Part shown: one piece after another, positions 48,725 through 58,475 of the stretch
Numbering within the stretch: position 1 is the stretch's first letter
How the letters are laid out: each line of letters opens with the position of its first letter
Source: an uncultured Shewanella sp.
GTDB lineage: Bacteria; Pseudomonadota; Gammaproteobacteria; Enterobacterales; Shewanellaceae
Direction: 5' to 3'
DNA: 64,000 nt
NCBI RefSeq assembly: GCF_947491715.1
Contig: NZ_CANLKR010000021.1
Span: 1 to 64,000, forward strand
Program-made: the position numbers and the translations under genes
The notes under the pieces: generated by a model
What the model was told of the DNA's origin: nothing
What the model saw: only the letters and a program-made list of their open reading frames with translations
Database searches by the model: none

Positions 48725-48802
48725 CGATTCCGTTACCTCTAATTGCCATAAATTACAAAAATGTGCGCTTTAATGACCACTTAAACTTCATATGCCCTAA
48801 AC

Positions 48803-48836
48803 AAAAAACCCCCCAGTCCTTTCGGAGCGGGGGGTT
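48803..48836 (-). terminator. ilv attenuator terminator
   Basis: Read leftward, AACCCCCC (complement of 48829-48836) pairs with GGGGGGTT (complement of 48807-48814) around a short CG-rich loop with its own TCC/GGA pairing, followed by T6. It lies between the ilvL leader ORF and ilvG, the standard place for transcription attenuation by charged branched-chain tRNA levels. Confidence 0.88.
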
Positions 48837-48858
48837 AGTAGCAATCTTTTTACCTGAT

Positions 48859-48963
48859 TTAGGTCTGTCGATTTAGCGTACGCTGCCCCCGCTGTGACTT
48901 GAGAGCCACGACGGTAATAATCACAATAATGAGCTTGGCAGCTAAATGACGCATCGTTAACAT
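48859..48963 (-). CDS. ilvL: ilv operon leader peptide IlvL
   Basis: A 34-residue leader ORF upstream of the attenuator, missed by length cutoffs. AGGA lies 3-4 nt before its ATG. The centre reads AAKLIIVIITVVAL, a run of Ile, Val and Leu codons that would stall ribosomes when those tRNAs are uncharged, letting an antiterminator form. The C-terminal half is basic and not conserved. Position, SD and codon run together make this a firm call. Confidence 0.9.
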   Translation of the reverse strand: MLTMRHLAAKLIIVIITVVALKSQRGQRTLNRQT

Positions 48964-49246
48964 GTTTCCTGATCAGTTTGTTTGCATAAATTTGGTTAAT
49001 TCGATCTTACTTTGTATTCACTACAAGATAAAAGCGATACCTAAGGTTTACCACAAAGCCAAAAAGAAAGACAATAAAAAAATTGTATCATTCGTTGTCT
49101 TCTTAACTAATGCTCGTTTAATAGCATTAAGCAAATGAAAGGACAACATACTGCTCACTTCCATATTGCAACTATTCTACATCCCTTAGGATTGGTACTT
49201 GCACTCAAATCAGGCAACATACACCACATTAAGTGCAAACCATCAC

Positions 49247-50728
49247 TTAAGCTTCTTCTACAATTCTTTTCATTTCAGTCATATAGCCGCGTAGTTTAGC
49301 TCCAACCTGCTCTACTGATGTATTGCGGATCGCTTGGTTAACTTCAATTAAACGCACATTATCAACACCGTTGTTAGTATCACTAAGGCCTGCGCCTAAT
49401 AGCTCAGACGACATTGCATTAACGTAATCGCGTAGCATAGGCACAGCCGCATGATTGAATAAATAACACCCGTACTCAGCCGTATCAGAAATAACAACGT
49501 TCATTTCATATAAACGCTTACGCGCAATCGTATTCGCAATTAATGGCGTTTCATGAAGTGATTCATAATAAGCAGACTCTTCAATAATGCCCGCAGCGAC
49601 CATAGTATCGAAAGCAAGCTCTACGCCCGCTTTGATCATTGCTACAAGGAAAATACCTTTATCGAAATACGCTTGCTCATCAATATTTTCCTCTGAATCA
49701 GGCGCATTTTCAAAGGCTGTTTCATTGGTTTCATTACGCCATTTTAGCAAGTTAGCATCATCATTCGCCCAATCTTCCATCATGGTTTTAGAGAACTCTC
49801 CGCCAATGATGTCATCCATGTGTTTTTCAAATAATGGCTTAAGGATCACTTTGAGCTCTTCAGCGGTATCAAATGCTTTGATTTTTGCAGGATTTGACAG
49901 CCTATCCATCATGTGAGTGATACCACCATGCTTCAATGCTTCGGTCGTCGTTTCCCAGCCTTGTTGAATGAGTTTTGCGGCATAACCAGGTTCAACACCA
50001 TCGGCAACCATTTTCTCATAACCTAAAATCGCACCCGTTTGTAGCATGCCACATAAAATGGTTTGCTCCCCCATCAAGTCTGACTTCACTTCCGCAATAA
50101 AAGACGAGTGCAACACGCCCGCTCTGTCACCGCCCGTAGCACTGGCATACGCTTTTGCGATATCAAAACCATCACCATTAGGATCATTTTCAGGGTGAAC
50201 AGCAATCAGAGTCGGCACACCAAATCCACGCTTATACTCTTCGCGTACTTCGGTACCAGGGCACTTAGGGGCAACCATAATTACCGTTAAGTCAGGGCGA
50301 ATTTGCATGCCTTCTTCAACAATATTAAAACCATGAGAATAAGCAAGCGTCGCATTCTGCTTCATCAATGGCATAACAGAATTAACCGCATCTGTGTGCT
50401 GCTTATCAGGTGTTAAGTTAAGCACTAAATCCGCCGCTGGAATTAAGTCTTCTATGGTCCCTACACGGAAACCATTACCTGTGGCCATTTGATATGAGGC
50501 TCGCTTTTCACTGATAGCTTGTTGACGTAGTGCAAATGAGATATTCAAACCAGAATCACGCATATTTAAACCTTGGTTTAAACCTTGAGCGCCGCAACCT
50601 AATATGACGATGTTCCAGTCTTTGATATAATCACAACCTTCACTGAACTCACTACGATCCATGAAGCGGCACTGGGCCAGCTGTTCTAATTGTTGACGTA
50701 AGCTCAGAGAATTAAAATAGTTAGCCAT
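49247..50728 (-). CDS. ilvC: Ketol-acid reductoisomerase IlvC (class II)
   Basis: NADPH- and Mg-dependent enzyme of isoleucine/valine synthesis. 493 residues, the long class II form as in E. coli. NADPH site is [20 protein letters not shown] with [15 protein letters not shown] (the phosphate-binding basic residues). [20 protein letters not shown] and [14 protein letters not shown] with Asp/Glu metal ligands are visible. Divergent from ilvY, with an operator between them (50850-50864). Its own transcription unit, ending about 280 bp before the ilvL leader. Confidence 0.97.
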   Translation of the reverse strand: MANYFNSLSLRQQLEQLAQCRFMDRSEFSEGCDYIKDWNIVILGCGAQGLNQGLNMRDSGLNISFALRQQAISEKRASYQMATGNGFRVGTIEDLIPAADLVLNLTPDKQHTDAVNSVMPLMKQNATLAYSHGFNIVEEGMQIRPDLTVIMVAPKCPGTEVREEYKRGFGVPTLIAVHPENDPNGDGFDIAKAYASATGGDRAGVLHSSFIAEVKSDLMGEQTILCGMLQTGAILGYEKMVADGVEPGYAAKLIQQGWETTTEALKHGGITHMMDRLSNPAKIKAFDTAEELKVILKPLFEKHMDDIIGGEFSKTMMEDWANDDANLLKWRNETNETAFENAPDSEENIDEQAYFDKGIFLVAMIKAGVELAFDTMVAAGIIEESAYYESLHETPLIANTIARKRLYEMNVVISDTAEYGCYLFNHAAVPMLRDYVNAMSSELLGAGLSDTNNGVDNVRLIEVNQAIRNTSVEQVGAKLRGYMTEMKRIVEEA

Positions 50729-50849
50729 CTGTATACCACCCCATTAAAGGACTAAGGAAATCGATTGGCTCTCTTTAAGCCAAATCGCGATTGACGTCAC
50801 TATAACGCAAGCTTTTCATTGCTTAAAATGATATATTCGAAACACTGTA

Positions 50850-50864
50850 TTGCATTTTTTGCAA
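50850..50864. promoter_or_regulatory. Candidate IlvY operator
   Basis: TTGCATTTTTTGCAA is a 15-bp palindrome of the T-N11-A type bound by LysR regulators, in the 203-bp gap between ilvC and ilvY. IlvY is known in enterobacteria to bind here and activate ilvC with its substrates as inducers; that it does so at this exact site is inferred. Confidence 0.6.
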
Positions 50865-50931
50865 CATGGTGTGATGTTTTATATTGGTAAATATAAAGTT
50901 AAAAAATGCGCTTCATTCAAGGTTAAATGTT

Positions 50932-51804
50932 ATGGATATTCGTACCATCAAACTCTATCTCCATCTTTGTGATAGCTTACATTTCACAAAAACCGCTCAA
51001 GCTATGCATGTGAGTCCTTCGACGTTAAGCCGAACCATGCAACGATTAGAAGAAGAAGTCGGAGCCCAATTATTCAGGCGAGATAATCGCAGCGTCTCAC
51101 TCACCAATGCTGGTATTGAATATCGCCACTTTGCTGAGCAAACCTTGAATAATTGGGGAAAATTGAAAACAAAAATCGATCCAAAACAAGATTTACTAAG
51201 AGGAAGGTTGAACTTATTCTGTTCAGTTACAGCCGCTTACAGTCACTTACCTGGTTTACTTGACCGATTTAGGCGAGAACACCCCTTGGTTGAAATAGCA
51301 TTGACTACAGGCGATGCGGCTAACGCTATCCATGAAGTCAGCCAAAACCGAACCGATATCGCCATTACCGCTTTACCGGAGCCTTTTCCTGAAAGCTTAC
51401 ATTTCGCCAAAATTGATAATATTCCTCTAACCATCATCGCTCCGACAATCCGTTGTAAAGTACAAGAATTACTCAATGAATCCTATCTTCCATGGGACAG
51501 ATTACCTTTTATCGTGCCAGAACATGGGCCCGGTCGTATTCGCATCGATAATTGGTTCAGGAAGTTGGGACTCATACCGAATATTTACGCTCAAGTATCG
51601 GGTCATGAAGCAATCGCCTCTATGGTGGCGCTGGGTTGCGGCGTAAGCATTACCCCTGAAGTAGTAATAAAAAATAGCCCTGTTCGTGATAGGATCCAGC
51701 TCCTTCCTTCACCCATCCCTATTGCACCTTTCGAATTAGGCTGTTGCTGTAAAATAAAACGCCAAAGTGATCCCGTCATCAGTGCATTTTTAAAAACAAT
51801 TTAA
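50932..51804 (+). CDS. ilvY: IlvY, LysR-type activator of ilvC
   Basis: A 290-residue LysR-type regulator from the ATG at 50932 (AAGG about 9 nt upstream). The N-terminal helix-turn-helix reads LHFTKTAQAMHVSPSTLSRT, then MQRLEEEVGAQLFRRDNRSV, and the C-terminal effector domain ends ELGCCCKIKRQ. Adjacent and divergent to ilvC, as in enterobacteria, which supports the assignment to IlvY. Confidence 0.92.
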   Translation: MDIRTIKLYLHLCDSLHFTKTAQAMHVSPSTLSRTMQRLEEEVGAQLFRRDNRSVSLTNAGIEYRHFAEQTLNNWGKLKTKIDPKQDLLRGRLNLFCSVTAAYSHLPGLLDRFRREHPLVEIALTTGDAANAIHEVSQNRTDIAITALPEPFPESLHFAKIDNIPLTIIAPTIRCKVQELLNESYLPWDRLPFIVPEHGPGRIRIDNWFRKLGLIPNIYAQVSGHEAIASMVALGCGVSITPEVVIKNSPVRDRIQLLPSPIPIAPFELGCCCKIKRQSDPVISAFLKTI

Positions 51805-52081
51805 GTTTACACTTAATAAACATACCAGCAGTTTATATATAATCAGTCAACTTAATACTCTAAATAAGCGCAAGACAAAAACAATTTATCTTCAATTACA
51901 CGTACTCAGCCTAATTAACTTATTAAGGTTAATTAATGTGTATCTCATTAATAATTAATTTGTTTTTAATATCAACGGCCTTATATATACAACCAATGTC
52001 TACTATCGATTTGATTTTAAATGGCAATAGGAGAAAAGCTGATTTACACTTTACCATCAAATTATATACCTTTGAAAAAAC

Positions 52082-52261
52082 ATGACTCCCGTAAAAACGC
52101 CTTTGCTCAAACTCTCTTTTTTGTGTTTATTATTAACAGCCCCCTTTTTAGATGCAACGACCTACTGGGGGATCCCATTATGGGCATGGGGCTCACTTGT
52201 ACTCAGCATAGTTTATGCACTCATACTCTTTATCGCTCTTGAAAAAGAATGGGATGAGTAA
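52082..52261 (+). CDS. Small two-TM membrane protein beside the symporter
   Basis: A 59-residue protein with two hydrophobic segments (LLKLSFLCLLLTAPFLDA and LWAWGSLVLSIVYALILFIAL) and an acidic C-terminus (EKEWDE). It precedes a sodium:solute symporter gene by 95 bp. Many SSS transporters have such a small partner protein (DUF3311/DUF4212-like), so an accessory subunit role is likely. A longer ORF in another frame at 52021 has no protein-like features and is discarded. No strong ribosome site is visible. Confidence 0.62.
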   Translation: MTPVKTPLLKLSFLCLLLTAPFLDATTYWGIPLWAWGSLVLSIVYALILFIALEKEWDE

Positions 52262-52356
52262 AACCCTTATCATTTATAACTCATTAAAAATAAATAATTA
52301 ATAATAAATAAACGAGCCGTTTTCTTAACCTCAAATTAAATAGAGTGATGACCGTC

Positions 52357-53823
52357 ATGATGAATAATGCCTTACTCAATTATCCTAGTATGATATTTCT
52401 TGTTCTCTATTTAGTTTCATTGATTGGCGTGGGTATTTTAGGCAAGCAAAAAAGCAAAGAAAATACACTTAACGATTTCTATTTAGGCGGAAAAAGTTTT
52501 GGCGTCGGCATTTTATTTTTAACCTTATACGCCACTCAATACAGTGGTAATAATCTGATCGGATTTGCCGGATCAGCTTATCGAAATGGTTGGTTTTTCT
52601 TGGTCGGCATGACGTTAATGCTGTCCGTCATTGGCGGTTATATGCTTTATGCCCCCAAGTTATTTCGTCTATCACAAAAAAACGATTTCATCACGGTCGG
52701 TGATTTCATTACTTTTCGTTATCAAAGCAAATGCCTAACGACTATTGTAGTTATTATTTGCTTAACGGTGTTGGCGGGATACATACTCAGTAACCTAAAA
52801 GCCATTGGTTATATTATGGATTATGCTACCGGAGGGCAAATTAGCTTTGCCCAAGGGATCCTCTCCATGGCACTGATCATGGTGATCTATGAAACCTTAG
52901 GAGGCATGCGCTCTGTCGCTTGGACCGATGCCATCCAAGGTATTCTGCTTTTAGTCACCATTTTAATTATTTTTACGGTGATCTGGACACAATATGGCTC
53001 AGTGCTCGATAATCAAACAGTATTAGAAAGTACAAAAAAACAATTCTTTAAAACACCGACAATGACAGATATAAAGAGTTGGGTCGGCACATTAATCATG
53101 GTGTGTTTCGGGGCGGCGGTCTACCCTCAGGCCATACAGCGCATTTATGCCGCAAAAAGCAAAAAAACCCTACAACGTTCTTTACAGTTAATGTTAGTCA
53201 TGCCATTTCTCACCACACTCCCTATCATCATCATTGCCATAATCGGCGCCGCTCATTTTCCTGACTTAGATAAAGTCACTTCCGATGAAATAATTTTACT
53301 CATGCTCTCCAAACTCAATCACATTGCAGGCATGCAATACATCATCACCTTATTCGTCGCCGCCGCCATTGCCGCCATTATGTCTACTGTGGACTCGGCT
53401 ATGCTCGCCATTGCTTCTTTATTTACACAAGACATTTACCAAGCCTATCGCCCAAAAACGAGCCAAAGAAAATTAATTTATATGGGGAAGATTTTTACTT
53501 GGGTACTAATAGCCATTATGGCAGGCTTGGCCATTTACCTCCCCGTTACCCTTTGGTGGTTAATTCAATTAAAACTTGAAATTCTTTGTCAAATAGCCCC
53601 CGCGGTCATGCTTGGATTGCATCTGAAACAACTTAAAGCCAGCTCAGTACTTTATGGTCTAACAGTAGGAGTCAGCTTCACGCTGATGTATATGTTTACC
53701 CCTTCATTGAACCAGCCATTTGGGTTACCCGCAGGAGTGGTTGGCCTCTTGCTCAATACCCTAGTGGTTAATTTACATCATAAGTTTATTCATCGTTACC
53801 GAATGGAAAAAGAGCAAACCTAA
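52357..53823 (+). CDS. Sodium:solute symporter (SSS family)
   Basis: A 13-TM inner-membrane symporter of about 488 residues. The first helices carry YPSMIFLVLYLVSLIGVGIL then NDFYLGGKSFGVGILFLTLYATQYSGNN split at the conserved G-G-K. A typical Na-site segment is AAAIAAIMSTVDSAMLAIAS. It resembles pantothenate- or proline-type SSS members, but the substrate cannot be set from sequence. Several in-frame starts (GTG 52345, ATG 52348, 52357, 52360) compete; 52357 has the best spacing from AGAG. Confidence 0.88.
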   Translation: MMNNALLNYPSMIFLVLYLVSLIGVGILGKQKSKENTLNDFYLGGKSFGVGILFLTLYATQYSGNNLIGFAGSAYRNGWFFLVGMTLMLSVIGGYMLYAPKLFRLSQKNDFITVGDFITFRYQSKCLTTIVVIICLTVLAGYILSNLKAIGYIMDYATGGQISFAQGILSMALIMVIYETLGGMRSVAWTDAIQGILLLVTILIIFTVIWTQYGSVLDNQTVLESTKKQFFKTPTMTDIKSWVGTLIMVCFGAAVYPQAIQRIYAAKSKKTLQRSLQLMLVMPFLTTLPIIIIAIIGAAHFPDLDKVTSDEIILLMLSKLNHIAGMQYIITLFVAAAIAAIMSTVDSAMLAIASLFTQDIYQAYRPKTSQRKLIYMGKIFTWVLIAIMAGLAIYLPVTLWWLIQLKLEILCQIAPAVMLGLHLKQLKASSVLYGLTVGVSFTLMYMFTPSLNQPFGLPAGVVGLLLNTLVVNLHHKFIHRYRMEKEQT

Positions 53824-53883
53824 ACAAAATTTTCAAATATCAAACTATACTGCTAAAGACATTGAATTAAATAATGATGATTA

Positions 53884-54864
53884 ATGCGATCATTTTTTAA
53901 AAATAAATTACTGCTTTTGGCAAGCACTTTACTCCTCTTTATTATTGGATATTACAGTTCTGGTTATTTTTTTATCTATAATAACGATGCTTATATTAGT
54001 GCCAATGTCGTCAAAATCACGCCAAGTGTGTCAGGCTTAATTACCCAAGTACACATTAAAGATAACCAAGAAGTCAAAAAAGGAGACTTATTGGTTACAT
54101 TAGATCAAGAGCCCTTCAATATAGCCCTTGAAAATGCCCAAGCACTCGTATCTCAAGCCGTTGCCCAGCAAAATTTACTCAGTACACAACTTAAAGAGGC
54201 ACAGGCCGAGATCGAAATTAGCCAAGCTCAGGCCAACTTTTCCAAACTCGAATTTGAACGCTATCAGATCCTTCAAAAAAAGAATTCCGTTTCTAAAAAC
54301 GATCTCGACTCAAAACAAGAAGAATACAACATTGCCATCGCCACACTTGAAAAATCGCAGCTCACTTACCAAGATTTATTAAAAAGAACCCCACTAGAGC
54401 AAGCCCTTGTTCAACAACAGCAAGCTGCTTTAAGACAAGCTAAGTACAATCTTAGAATGAGCAAATTATATGCACCTTCCGATGGATATATCAACCACTT
54501 GAAAATCTATGCTGGCGACTATGCGAATCAAGCCACTCCTCTTTTCGGTTTTATTGCCAAAGGCAGTGAACACATTATTGCCAATATCAAAGAAAGTAAC
54601 TTAGTCTCACTTAAACAAGGCACGCTTGTTTGGGTGTACCTATCCAATAATCCATGGAAACTGTATCGAGGACAAATCACCAGCCTTGGTCGAGGTGTTT
54701 CTCGCAGTAGCACAGTGCCCGATCCATCTTTACCGTATGTGGAACCCATCACTAATTGGATCCGCTATGAATATCGAATCCCCGTCCGTATAGAGCTCAT
54801 TAGTTTCCCACATAACAAGCGTCTTCCCGTAGGAATTGATGCCAGAGTGATCATCTTTCAATGA
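53884..54864 (+). CDS. HlyD/EmrA-type efflux adaptor
   Basis: A 326-residue inner-membrane-anchored adaptor. One N-terminal TM helix (LLLLASTLLLFIIGYYSSGYF) precedes the lipoyl half-motif NVVKITPSVSGLITQVHIKD with DNQEVKKGDLLVTLDQEPF. A coiled-coil hairpin (about 85-170) and the second half RMSKLYAPSDGYINHLKIY follow, with a beta-barrel near the end. It resembles AaeA/EmrA. The FUSC-type gene is 23 bp downstream. An outer-membrane TolC is presumably shared. Confidence 0.88.
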   Translation: MRSFFKNKLLLLASTLLLFIIGYYSSGYFFIYNNDAYISANVVKITPSVSGLITQVHIKDNQEVKKGDLLVTLDQEPFNIALENAQALVSQAVAQQNLLSTQLKEAQAEIEISQAQANFSKLEFERYQILQKKNSVSKNDLDSKQEEYNIAIATLEKSQLTYQDLLKRTPLEQALVQQQQAALRQAKYNLRMSKLYAPSDGYINHLKIYAGDYANQATPLFGFIAKGSEHIIANIKESNLVSLKQGTLVWVYLSNNPWKLYRGQITSLGRGVSRSSTVPDPSLPYVEPITNWIRYEYRIPVRIELISFPHNKRLPVGIDARVIIFQ

Positions 54865-54887
54865 GGAACCTTTAATATGAGCTACCC

Positions 54888-57248
54888 ATGCAAATCATTT
54901 CACAAATAAAAAAAGATCTTGAACAACAGATCAAGGATTTCTCTCTCCATTCTCCTCAAACACGGCTGGCTTTACAATCCAGTTTTGCTGTGATTGTTGC
55001 GGTTTTCTTAAGTGTATTATTACAAACACAAGAGCCCTACTGGGCTGGTATTTCAGCTTTTATATCAACTCAACCTACAGTAGGAAATACCCTTTCGAAA
55101 AGTTTAGAAAGAATGATTGGTACCCTCATTGGCGCAATTACCGCGCTCATCATAGTGTCACTGTTTATTACACAACCTATTATTTTTTCAATCAGTCTTT
55201 TTTTGCTCGCCTTTATTGGCATTTATTTCACTGCAACCATTGAAAACAAAACCTATACATGGATGTTCTTTTACATCACAGGGATCATGGTACTTTTAGC
55301 GGGGTTAAACAACCCAACACCTGAAAACTTCATTAATATGGCTTTTTTTCGCAGTTTAGAAATCATTATTGGTGTATTCAGTAGTTGTGTAATTAGTCTG
55401 TTTTTGACTAATCAATATGCCCATAAACAGTTAACACAATCACTAATAGAACTGCTGACATTAATGATCAGTTTAAATGAAACCAACAAAGACTATATTA
55501 CACAGACTGTTCAGCAAAGAAAAAAAGAAATACAACAAAAGGTTGAATCTATTCTAGAAGCAATAAGGCATCATCAAATAAAACAAGATCAATTACTGCT
55601 CTTTGCACAACATGAGATGAAATCTAAAATAAAACACGCGCAACAAGTGGACTTGATTACCAGCATGAGAGATATCATTTCTCTACTCATGAATATTACC
55701 CATCACCATTACCTCAATGACTCTTTAGAAAAAATATTATCCCGCAACCATAATCACCAGACTCAGAAAATTCTATTTCAATTTCAAGATGAACTTTCAG
55801 CCATACTGAAAAACATTAAAACCACATTAGAGAATGAACAAGATATCTCTCATGTCGATAAGATGAAAAAAAAACAGCTTCATCAAAGCATAATTAAGAT
55901 AGATAATAGTCTCAACGATCTCGACAACCAATTATTTAATGAACAAAATATGCATCGATCAAACGATCAGATAAAAAAACAGCACGACACTGATTGTCAA
56001 CTCACCCGCTATGATTGGCTTCATTCATTAAAATCAATTCAAAACGAAGCCAAACAACTCATCTTTAACCTTGATAGGGATAAACTAAAAACAGACAACC
56101 CCCTTCATTTCAATCACCCTAAAAAAAATTATTTTCATTACGACACCTATTACTTTAAACATGCTCTCATAGGTGCAACGGCCATTTTATTTGTTCCTTT
56201 TATATGGCTCTATTTTAATTTACCCGGATATTACCAAATAGCGGTATCCATAGCTGTTTGTTTTAATTTATCCAGTGAAACTTCCCGCAATAAAGGTATA
56301 TTAAGAGTCTTAGGCTGTCTTATCGGTAGTCTGCTAGCAATTTTTATACTTACCCTAAGCATCGACAACTTCACATTCATATTAAGTCTGTTATTTTTTG
56401 TGACTTTCTATTTTGGACTCATACATTTCTCAAACACTAAATCTATGAGCCTTGGCACACAAGCAAGTGTTGTTTTTATCATAGGCATAGTCAACCAATT
56501 AACACCTATTACTTCGCTTGCTATCCCTATTGAAAGGTTAAGTGGTATTTTTCTAGGTGTGTTAAGTGTCATTATTTTCCAAGCGTTATTTTGGCCTTAC
56601 CAACAACAAGATAAAATAAAGCACAGCTACACTTCATTACTCACCCACTTTAATCAATATTTAGAGGCCATTTTCTCAAATGTAAACACATCACAGTCCA
56701 TCGGATTATGGGACACTAAAGGCCAATATAGCCTTTACCATTTGAAACAACATCTGATTAATTTTATGAACTTAGAAAATGAAAACAATCAAGATAGAGC
56801 ATTAAGGATCATGACTAACACCCAAACACCATTACGTTTTTACTACAGTATTTTTCATTTTTTAATGATAACAAAAGATCGCCGCTACACCCCATTTTTT
56901 AACGATCAAGATAACCATAAAAAAAATTTGATAAAGAAAGTCTTTGTGTTATTAGCAGCGCCTATCAATATTGATTCTCCACAAAAAAACACATTAGAAT
57001 ACAATGAGATTGAAACCCAATTAAAAAATTATTTATACCTTCTACATACTTCAAGACGTAACCCTACACAACCCCTTTCAATTTCACCTATAGAAGCCAA
57101 TGCTTTTTACTTGTCTCTGCTTAATCTGTGTCGTTACAAACATAAATTGATAGAAGAAAACAATCTCATCAAACAGCATGAGCAAACGCTAAGTCAATCT
57201 GATAACTCGCTAAAATCTAGGTCAAAACAAACAGAGCCGACAAAATAA
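54888..57248 (+). CDS. FUSC-family membrane protein (AaeB/YccS-like efflux component)
   Basis: A 786-residue protein with two membrane bundles, about 25-175 (QEPYWAGISAFISTQPTVGNTLSKS split at the conserved W-A) and about 425-560 (RLSGIFLGVLSVIIFQALFW). Between them lies a large helical cytosolic region. The ORF opens with the FUSC signature RLALQSSFAVIVAVFLSVLL. With the HlyD-like protein upstream it forms an AaeAB-like aromatic acid efflux pair. The best ribosome site (AGGA at 54864) is too far from its ATG and fits a 10-codon ORF at 54877 instead, so start control is unusual. Confidence 0.85.
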   Translation: MQIISQIKKDLEQQIKDFSLHSPQTRLALQSSFAVIVAVFLSVLLQTQEPYWAGISAFISTQPTVGNTLSKSLERMIGTLIGAITALIIVSLFITQPIIFSISLFLLAFIGIYFTATIENKTYTWMFFYITGIMVLLAGLNNPTPENFINMAFFRSLEIIIGVFSSCVISLFLTNQYAHKQLTQSLIELLTLMISLNETNKDYITQTVQQRKKEIQQKVESILEAIRHHQIKQDQLLLFAQHEMKSKIKHAQQVDLITSMRDIISLLMNITHHHYLNDSLEKILSRNHNHQTQKILFQFQDELSAILKNIKTTLENEQDISHVDKMKKKQLHQSIIKIDNSLNDLDNQLFNEQNMHRSNDQIKKQHDTDCQLTRYDWLHSLKSIQNEAKQLIFNLDRDKLKTDNPLHFNHPKKNYFHYDTYYFKHALIGATAILFVPFIWLYFNLPGYYQIAVSIAVCFNLSSETSRNKGILRVLGCLIGSLLAIFILTLSIDNFTFILSLLFFVTFYFGLIHFSNTKSMSLGTQASVVFIIGIVNQLTPITSLAIPIERLSGIFLGVLSVIIFQALFWPYQQQDKIKHSYTSLLTHFNQYLEAIFSNVNTSQSIGLWDTKGQYSLYHLKQHLINFMNLENENNQDRALRIMTNTQTPLRFYYSIFHFLMITKDRRYTPFFNDQDNHKKNLIKKVFVLLAAPINIDSPQKNTLEYNEIETQLKNYLYLLHTSRRNPTQPLSISPIEANAFYLSLLNLCRYKHKLIEENNLIKQHEQTLSQSDNSLKSRSKQTEPTK

Positions 57249-57453
57249 AAAACACAATAAATAGACCCTCTTCAAATTTAGAACCTTTACAATGCGTAGG
57301 CATCTTTTTAACCCGTTTTTGCTGCTTACTCCCAGTGAATAACTTCATACTGACCTCTCATCAGGTTCAAAATCCGCTTTCTATATCATAATCAATAATG
57401 ACTATTGATTCACTTCAATCACTTTTTATTCTGTCACAAAATGTGTGTCTAGT

Positions 57454-58305
57454 TTAAGGTCGACCGACTCCAGAATATGGAACATCAACAGTGTATATTG
57501 CACCAGTTAGCATGGATTTAGCGTCGTCAGGATCAAAGGTCTTTGTCGTCATAATAAATAAGGTTTTTCGATCAATGCCTCCTAATACACAAGCCAAAGG
57601 ATGCACTGCATCAGGCAAACTAATGTTATCCAAATACTCACCTTGTGCACTGATCCGATAAACTAAACAAGACTGACTACACGCCACCCAAATAGCCCCT
57701 TGCTCATCAAGGCATATACCATCAGGACAACTGCCATTAGGAAAATGTGCCACTTGCCATTTATGAGATAATTGTCCCTTGTCATCTAAATTAAAGGCAC
57801 TTAAACAATCTGAAAAGGTTTCCGCTACAAATAAAGTACTGCCGTCAGGGCTTATCGCCATTCCATTTGCCGTGCCGATTTCAGCCACCGCTGTAGTGCA
57901 ATGTCCGTCTTGATTAAGGTGCTTAATGTTACCAGCACTAGGTGCCTCTCCTTGCATATAATTAAAACTGATATTACCAATGAAAGCATGGCCTCTTCCA
58001 TCAATAATCATATCATTACTGACAAAGCTCTCGTCATCATGTAAATCAGCCCAGCAATAAAATCGCTTATCATCAATTTTTAGCACTTTATGTTCAAACA
58101 CGGATACCGCACAAAAATCACCATTAGGCATCCAACCAATACCTGATAATACTCCATCATAGCGTGCTATCAATCTCAGATTGTAATGACGGTCTAACAC
58201 ATGAATTTCCCCTAAAAACACATCAGTAAACCACAATTCACCTTCGTGCCAACGGGGAGATTCAGGGTAACACAAACCATTAGCCACACACTTGACTTGC
58301 GCCAT
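57454..58305 (-). CDS. SMP-30/gluconolactonase-family protein
   Basis: A 283-residue six-bladed beta-propeller enzyme from the ATG at 58305 (GGGA about 8 nt upstream). SMP-30/gluconolactonase members hydrolyse sugar or aryl lactones using a bound divalent metal. Seen: GLCYPESPRWHEGELWFTDV (metal-binding Glu), FVSNDMIIDGRGHAFIGN with the Asn-Asp pair, NGMAISPDGSTLFVAETFSD and GSCPDGICLDEQGAIWVA. All expected metal ligands are in place. It stands alone between unrelated genes. Confidence 0.85.
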   Translation of the reverse strand: MAQVKCVANGLCYPESPRWHEGELWFTDVFLGEIHVLDRHYNLRLIARYDGVLSGIGWMPNGDFCAVSVFEHKVLKIDDKRFYCWADLHDDESFVSNDMIIDGRGHAFIGNISFNYMQGEAPSAGNIKHLNQDGHCTTAVAEIGTANGMAISPDGSTLFVAETFSDCLSAFNLDDKGQLSHKWQVAHFPNGSCPDGICLDEQGAIWVACSQSCLVYRISAQGEYLDNISLPDAVHPLACVLGGIDRKTLFIMTTKTFDPDDAKSMLTGAIYTVDVPYSGVGRP

Positions 58306-58475
58306 AAGAGAGTCCCCCACACTCCACACGATATATTAAGCATAGCTCAAGACAACAAAAATAATAAAAACACTTATTAATCAATAGATAAAAACCTATC
58401 AGTATGATAAAAAGAATGAAACGAGTGCTATTTAATCATCAGCAATCAAGGGTGTTAATAAAAAGGTGAAATCAC

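Noticed and set aside
52021-52242. 73-codon ORF before the symporter
   Set aside because: A shadow frame of the 59-residue two-TM protein at 52082, which has a better hydrophobic pattern and position.
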